A stretch of 7,022 nucleotides of DNA. Origin: Bacteroidales bacterium UBA3742. Lineage in GTDB: Bacteria > Bacteroidota > Bacteroidia > Bacteroidales > Paludibacteraceae. The stretch covers positions 4,223 through 11,244 of the forward strand of contig DFGU01000023.1 in the NCBI GenBank assembly GCA_002371785.1, written 5' to 3'. Numbering within the stretch: position 1 is the stretch's first letter; each line of letters opens with the position of its first letter. The notes below the pieces were generated by a model. It saw only the letters and a program-made list of their open reading frames with translations, did not search any database and was not told the origin of the DNA. Of this stretch, positions 4,297 to 7,022 are shown one piece after another. Made by a program: the position numbers and the translations under genes.

Positions 4297-6333
4297 ATGA
4301 AAAAACATTATTTTTCACTTTTCACTTTTCACTTTTCACTTCTCATTATGGCTTCTATTCTATCTGCTTGTTCTTCCCAGCGATCCATGGGAATCCGTAC
4401 CGCTAATCTCGACCCGTCCGTAACGCCCCAAGAGGATTTTTATCAGTATGCTTGCGGCGGATGGATGAACCAAAACCCGCTAACAGCTGAGTACAGCCGC
4501 TTCGGCTCGTTCGACCAGTTGGCGCTCAACAACCTCAAGCAGGTCAACGGACTCATCCAGTCGCTGGCCGAGCATCAATATCCCGAGGGATCGGTAGAGC
4601 AGAAGATAGGCGACCTATACAACCTGGCGATGGACACCACGCGCCGCAACATGGAGGCCGACTCTCCATTGCGTCATACGCTCGATGAAATCGCGAATAT
4701 CACGTCGCGTGACCAACTCACGGAGCGTCTCGGCGAGGCCATGGAGTTTGGCCTCTGGGCAATGTATGTGGATGCCGACGCGATGAACTCGAGCATGAAT
4801 ATCCTCAACGAGGCGCAGGCCGGTTTCGCGCTCGGCGAGAAAGAGTACTACCTGGATCAGGATGAGCATACCCGGATGATCCGTGCGGAGTACCTCAAGT
4901 ACATCACCCGACTCTTCAATTACTTCGGTTTCACCGCAGCAGAACAGCGTGCTCGCACCGTCCTGCGTATGGAGACCCGCCTGGCCGAAGCTGCGTTCAA
5001 CAACGTAGAGCTGCGCGACCCGCAGGCCAACTACAACAAGATGTCGATCCCTGAACTCCAACAACTGGTGCCCCAGATCAACTGGACCGTCTATTTCCGG
5101 AAGATGGGTATCTCGCCCTCTTGCATCTCCGTAGGTCAGATTCGTCATCTGCAGGAGGCCGGTCGTATGCTGGCCGACGAACCGCTCGAGGACCTGAAGA
5201 CGCTCTTTGCGTTCCAGGTCATGGATGGCGCCGCAGCCTATCTGAGTCAGGAGGTATATATGATCAGTTTCGATTTCTACGGACGCATTCTGAGCGGTAA
5301 GGAAGAACCTGCACCGCTGTGGAAACGTGCCGTGAATATCGTCAACGGAACGCTCGGCGAGGCCGTAGGCCAGATGTATGTCAAGGAGTACTTCCCCGAG
5401 GAGAACAAAGCCCGTATGCTGGCCCTCGTGAAGAACCTGCAGCGTGCGCTGGGCGAACGTATCAGCGCAGTGACCTGGATGTCCGATGAAACCAAGCAAA
5501 AAGCGCTGGAGAAGCTCTCGGCCTTCACCATCAAGATCGGCTATCCCGACAAGTGGCGCGACTATACCGACCTGCGTATCTCCAAGGCCGACACCTATTA
5601 TGCTAATCTCATGCGCGCCGCGCGCTTTGAGCAGGAATATAGCCTCAGTTTCCTGGATAAGCCCGTGGATAAGCAGAAGTGGTACATGACGCCGCAGACC
5701 GTCAATGCCTATTATAACCCCTCCAGCAACGAGATTTGCTTCCCGGCCGGTATTCTGCAGTACCCGTTCTTCGACATGTCGGCCGACGATGCCTTCAACT
5801 ATGGTGCTATCGGCGTCGTGATTGGTCATGAGATGACTCATGGTTTCGACGACCAGGGATGCCAGTTTGATAAGGACGGAAATATGATCAACTGGTGGAC
5901 CGAGGATGATAAGAAGCGCTTTGACGAGCGTACCAAGGTGATGGCCGATTTCTTCGATGGAATCGAGGTTGCTCCGGGTGTACATGCCAATGGTCAGTTC
6001 ACGCTGGGCGAGAATATTGCCGACCACGGCGGACTGCAAGTCAGCTACCAGGCTTTCTGCAACAACGAGGCGGCCAAGCCCAAGAATCAGCGTCTGGGCA
6101 AGAAGGCTGGCTTCACACCCGCACAACGTTTCTTCTTGGCCTATGCGAACGTATGGGCAGGTAATATCCGTCCGGAGGAGATCCTGCAGCGCACCAAGTC
6201 GGATCCTCACTCGCTGGGTCGTTGGCGCGTAAACGGAGCCCTGCCGCATATTGGTGCCTGGTACGATGCGTTTGGCATCACGCCTTCCTCGCCCCTCTAC
6301 CTCGCCCCGGAGAAACGCGTCAGCATCTGGTAA
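4297..6333 (+). CDS. M13-family zinc metallopeptidase lipoprotein (neprilysin/PepO type)
   Basis: Predicted envelope-anchored endopeptidase of 678 residues that would cut short peptides. The N-terminus is MKKH, an aromatic-rich hydrophobic segment (5-20) and a lipobox LSAC with Cys25 as lipidation site. The M13 N-terminal domain begins near residue 38 (DPSVTPQEDFYQYACGGW), and the catalytic domain holds NAYYNPSSNEICFPAGILQ (470-488), the zinc motif HEMTH (His511, Glu512, His515), ENIADHGG with third ligand Glu572 and Asp576, and DPHSLGRWRVNG with His638 and Arg644, matching neprilysin His711 and Arg717. The protein ends PEKRVSIW, like the usual M13 C-terminus. All catalytic residues are present and length is normal. 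The first ATG is chosen because it fits the promoter and gives a complete signal; ATG 4348 would leave only seven residues before the lipobox Cys. The signal is partly encoded by a heptamer array. Confidence 0.95.
   Translation: MKKHYFSLFTFHFSLLIMASILSACSSQRSMGIRTANLDPSVTPQEDFYQYACGGWMNQNPLTAEYSRFGSFDQLALNNLKQVNGLIQSLAEHQYPEGSVEQKIGDLYNLAMDTTRRNMEADSPLRHTLDEIANITSRDQLTERLGEAMEFGLWAMYVDADAMNSSMNILNEAQAGFALGEKEYYLDQDEHTRMIRAEYLKYITRLFNYFGFTAAEQRARTVLRMETRLAEAAFNNVELRDPQANYNKMSIPELQQLVPQINWTVYFRKMGISPSCISVGQIRHLQEAGRMLADEPLEDLKTLFAFQVMDGAAAYLSQEVYMISFDFYGRILSGKEEPAPLWKRAVNIVNGTLGEAVGQMYVKEYFPEENKARMLALVKNLQRALGERISAVTWMSDETKQKALEKLSAFTIKIGYPDKWRDYTDLRISKADTYYANLMRAARFEQEYSLSFLDKPVDKQKWYMTPQTVNAYYNPSSNEICFPAGILQYPFFDMSADDAFNYGAIGVVIGHEMTHGFDDQGCQFDKDGNMINWWTEDDKKRFDERTKVMADFFDGIEVAPGVHANGQFTLGENIADHGGLQVSYQAFCNNEAAKPKNQRLGKKAGFTPAQRFFLAYANVWAGNIRPEEILQRTKSDPHSLGRWRVNGALPHIGAWYDAFGITPSSPLYLAPEKRVSIW
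4312..4346 (+). repeat. Heptamer array inside the signal-peptide codons of the M13 peptidase
   Basis: Four perfect TTTTCAC units (4312-4318, 4319-4325, 4326-4332 and 4333-4339) followed by a degenerate fifth, TTCTCAT. The unit length is not a multiple of three, so three units encode the seven-residue cycle F-S-L-F-T-F-H in any frame, and gain or loss of a unit would shift the frame downstream. The array ends one base before an internal in-frame ATG (4348-4350). Confidence 0.9.
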
Positions 6334-6344
6334 AAAAACAGAAG

Positions 6345-6426
6345 ACTAGTTAAACTAGAACAACTAGAAAAACTAGTTCACTAGTAAACTAATAAACCCA
6401 TCAACCCATCAACTCATAAACTAATC
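6345..6426 (+). repeat. Ten-unit 8-9-nt degenerate array between the M13 peptidase and Dabb genes
   Basis: From 6345 to the base before the Dabb start codon the spacer divides into ten consecutive units, each starting with AC. Units begin at 6345, 6354, 6363 (9 nt each), 6372, 6380, 6388, 6396, 6404, 6412 (8 nt each) and 6420 (7 nt). The first five carry ACTAG; units at 6396 and 6404 are identical, ACCCATCA. Only 11 bp of the spacer lie outside the array. No terminator is visible here, so the two genes are probably transcribed together. Confidence 0.8.
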
Positions 6427-6732
6427 ATGATTAAGCATGTTGTATTTTTCCGCCTCTTGGATGAGGCCGAAGGTCATACTAAGTTGGAGAACGCCTGGAC
6501 CATCAAGGCCGGTCTCCTGAGTCTGTTGGATAAGATACCCTGCCTCCGCTCTGAGGAGGTGGGTATCAATATCCCCAACGCAGCGAATACCGACTTCGAT
6601 ATCTGCTTGGAGTGTACGTTCGATACCTGGGACGATTTGCGCATCTATGCCAATCATCCCGAGCACTTGAAAGTAGCCGGTTTCATCGGCCGTTGCAAGT
6701 CCGCCCGTTCTGCCGTGGACTACGAGATATAG
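6427..6732 (+). CDS. Dabb-domain protein (stress-responsive A/B barrel family)
   Basis: Small cytoplasmic protein of 101 residues covering one complete Dabb ferredoxin-like domain (Pfam Dabb). Recognisable parts are MIKHVVFFRL at the start (strand 1, His4), a helix ending LLDKIP (33-38), EEVGINI (44-49), the DFDICLECTF strand (57-66), the helix DDLRIYANHPEHLKV with HPEH at 77-80, and the C-terminal VDYEI. Family members form dimers. Some are induced by stress and a few plant or fungal relatives act as polyketide cyclases, but most bacterial ones have no known reaction. No signal peptide is present. It follows the M13 peptidase gene by 93 bp, filled by a short repeat array, and is followed by a terminator, so it is likely the last gene of a two-gene transcript. 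A working link between the two proteins is not apparent. Confidence 0.9.
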   Translation: MIKHVVFFRLLDEAEGHTKLENAWTIKAGLLSLLDKIPCLRSEEVGINIPNAANTDFDICLECTFDTWDDLRIYANHPEHLKVAGFIGRCKSARSAVDYEI

Positions 6733-6828
6733 TTCGTTGAGAAAAATATCTGAATACATGAAAAAAAGGAAAGAATTGGTTAAGGCATAACAATATGCTA
6801 TAAGCGGCCAGGAGTTATTCATTTCATC

Positions 6829-6864
6829 AAAGCGGTAATCCAATATTCGGACTACCGCTTTTTT
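6829..6864 (+). terminator. Intrinsic terminator after the Dabb gene
   Basis: Arms AAAGCGGTA (6829-6837) and TACCGCTTT (6853-6861) pair over 9 bp. After a single A/C mismatch the stem continues with TCC/GGA, leaving a 7-nt loop, and the run of six T ends at 6864. On the minus strand only a short T-run follows, so activity is expected mainly for rightward transcripts. Confidence 0.88.
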
Positions 6865-7022
6865 GCGCGTAGTAGTTCACATTGCTGCTCACGTTGGTTT
6901 GCGGATAGGTGTGAGGATTCTAAAACCCCCGAATTCGGGGGAATTAGAATGGAGGCTGGGAGTAACCGCTTCTATATGTCTGTGAAGTTGGTTTAGCGTT
7001 GGGATGAATAAGGATGAAGGAA
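6865..7022. other. Right-edge stretch without a supported gene
   Basis: I see no gene with recognisable protein features here. A minus-strand frame stays open from the edge to a TGA at 6889-6891 (43 codons), which could be the tail of a convergent gene, and an ATG at 7004 opens a plus-strand frame that runs off the edge. Neither has a recognisable motif. The only clear structure is the palindrome at 6917-6950. Confidence 0.4.
6917..6950. repeat. 34-bp interrupted palindrome with a GC core
   Basis: The core CCCCCGAATTCGGGGG (6926-6941) is a perfect 16-bp palindrome. It is flanked symmetrically by AA on each side (a 2x2 mismatch), then by fully complementary arms ATTCTAA (6917-6923) and TTAGAAT (6944-6950). 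There is no T-run on either side as in a usual terminator. It may be a dispersed REP-like element, a binding site or an RNA hairpin; sequence alone does not decide. Confidence 0.75.

Noticed and set aside
4200..4406. 68-codon plus-strand frame spanning the promoter and heptamer array
   Set aside because: It overlaps the predicted promoter and reads the array out of frame with the peptidase; its start lies upstream of the expected transcription start.
4615..6249. Long open frame (544 codons) on the minus strand opposite the M13 peptidase
   Set aside because: Antisense shadow: no recognisable domain and no promoter or leader, while the plus-strand frame has every M13 catalytic motif.
6758..6790. 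Ten-codon frame MKKRKELVKA after the Dabb gene
   Set aside because: Too short and without promoter, conservation or context to support a real peptide.
6421..6843. 140-codon minus-strand frame opposite the Dabb gene
   Set aside because: It runs through the terminator hairpin and is antisense to a clear Dabb protein; its sequence has no recognisable family.

Overview
The window looks like chromosomal DNA from a member of the Bacteroidales (Bacteroidota). Coding regions are fairly GC-rich and the spacers are very AT-rich. Start codons lack Shine-Dalgarno sequences. Both promoters that can be read fit the Bacteroidota pattern (TTTG near -33, TAnnTTTG near -7) and not the E. coli -35/-10 pattern. 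The proteins are also typical of the group: a TlpA-like thioredoxin lipoprotein, a GH13 branching enzyme resembling the eukaryotic type, an M13 peptidase lipoprotein and a Dabb protein. Genus cannot be fixed from this sequence alone.

Left part (1-3867, minus strand): a four-gene cluster that reads leftward in the order yhcH-like, glgB, tlpA-like lipoprotein, nagB. The gaps are 5, 35 and 30 bp, so one operon is likely. NagB converts glucosamine-6-phosphate to fructose-6-phosphate and runs off the left edge. GlgB makes the alpha-1,6 branches of glycogen. The YhcH-like protein belongs to a cupin-like family often found with sialic-acid and amino-sugar genes. The cluster therefore joins amino-sugar use and carbohydrate storage to a predicted envelope thiol-disulfide protein.

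Centre (3868-4296): a 429-bp divergent regulatory region without genes. It holds a promoter for each direction, with the same geometry and with the -33 boxes set in the same TTGCATAT word. Between them lies a 101-bp direct repeat in two copies with 3 mismatches, the start of a degraded third copy, a 14-bp perfect palindrome present twice, and a GC-rich stem-loop present only after the first copy.

Right part (4297-6732, plus strand): an M13 (neprilysin/PepO family) zinc metallopeptidase lipoprotein, then a small Dabb-domain protein, probably co-transcribed and ended by a strong intrinsic terminator at 6829-6864. The last 158 bp hold no gene I can support, but contain a striking 34-bp interrupted palindrome.

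The least ordinary signal is a recurring one. Five gene leaders or spacers carry a short tandem array of degenerate 7-nt (in one case 8-9-nt) units, each array with its own unit sequence. Most end at or near a start codon. One array lies inside the signal peptide of the M13 peptidase, where a change of one unit would shift the reading frame. Together with the repeated divergent promoter region, this is the part most worth following up.
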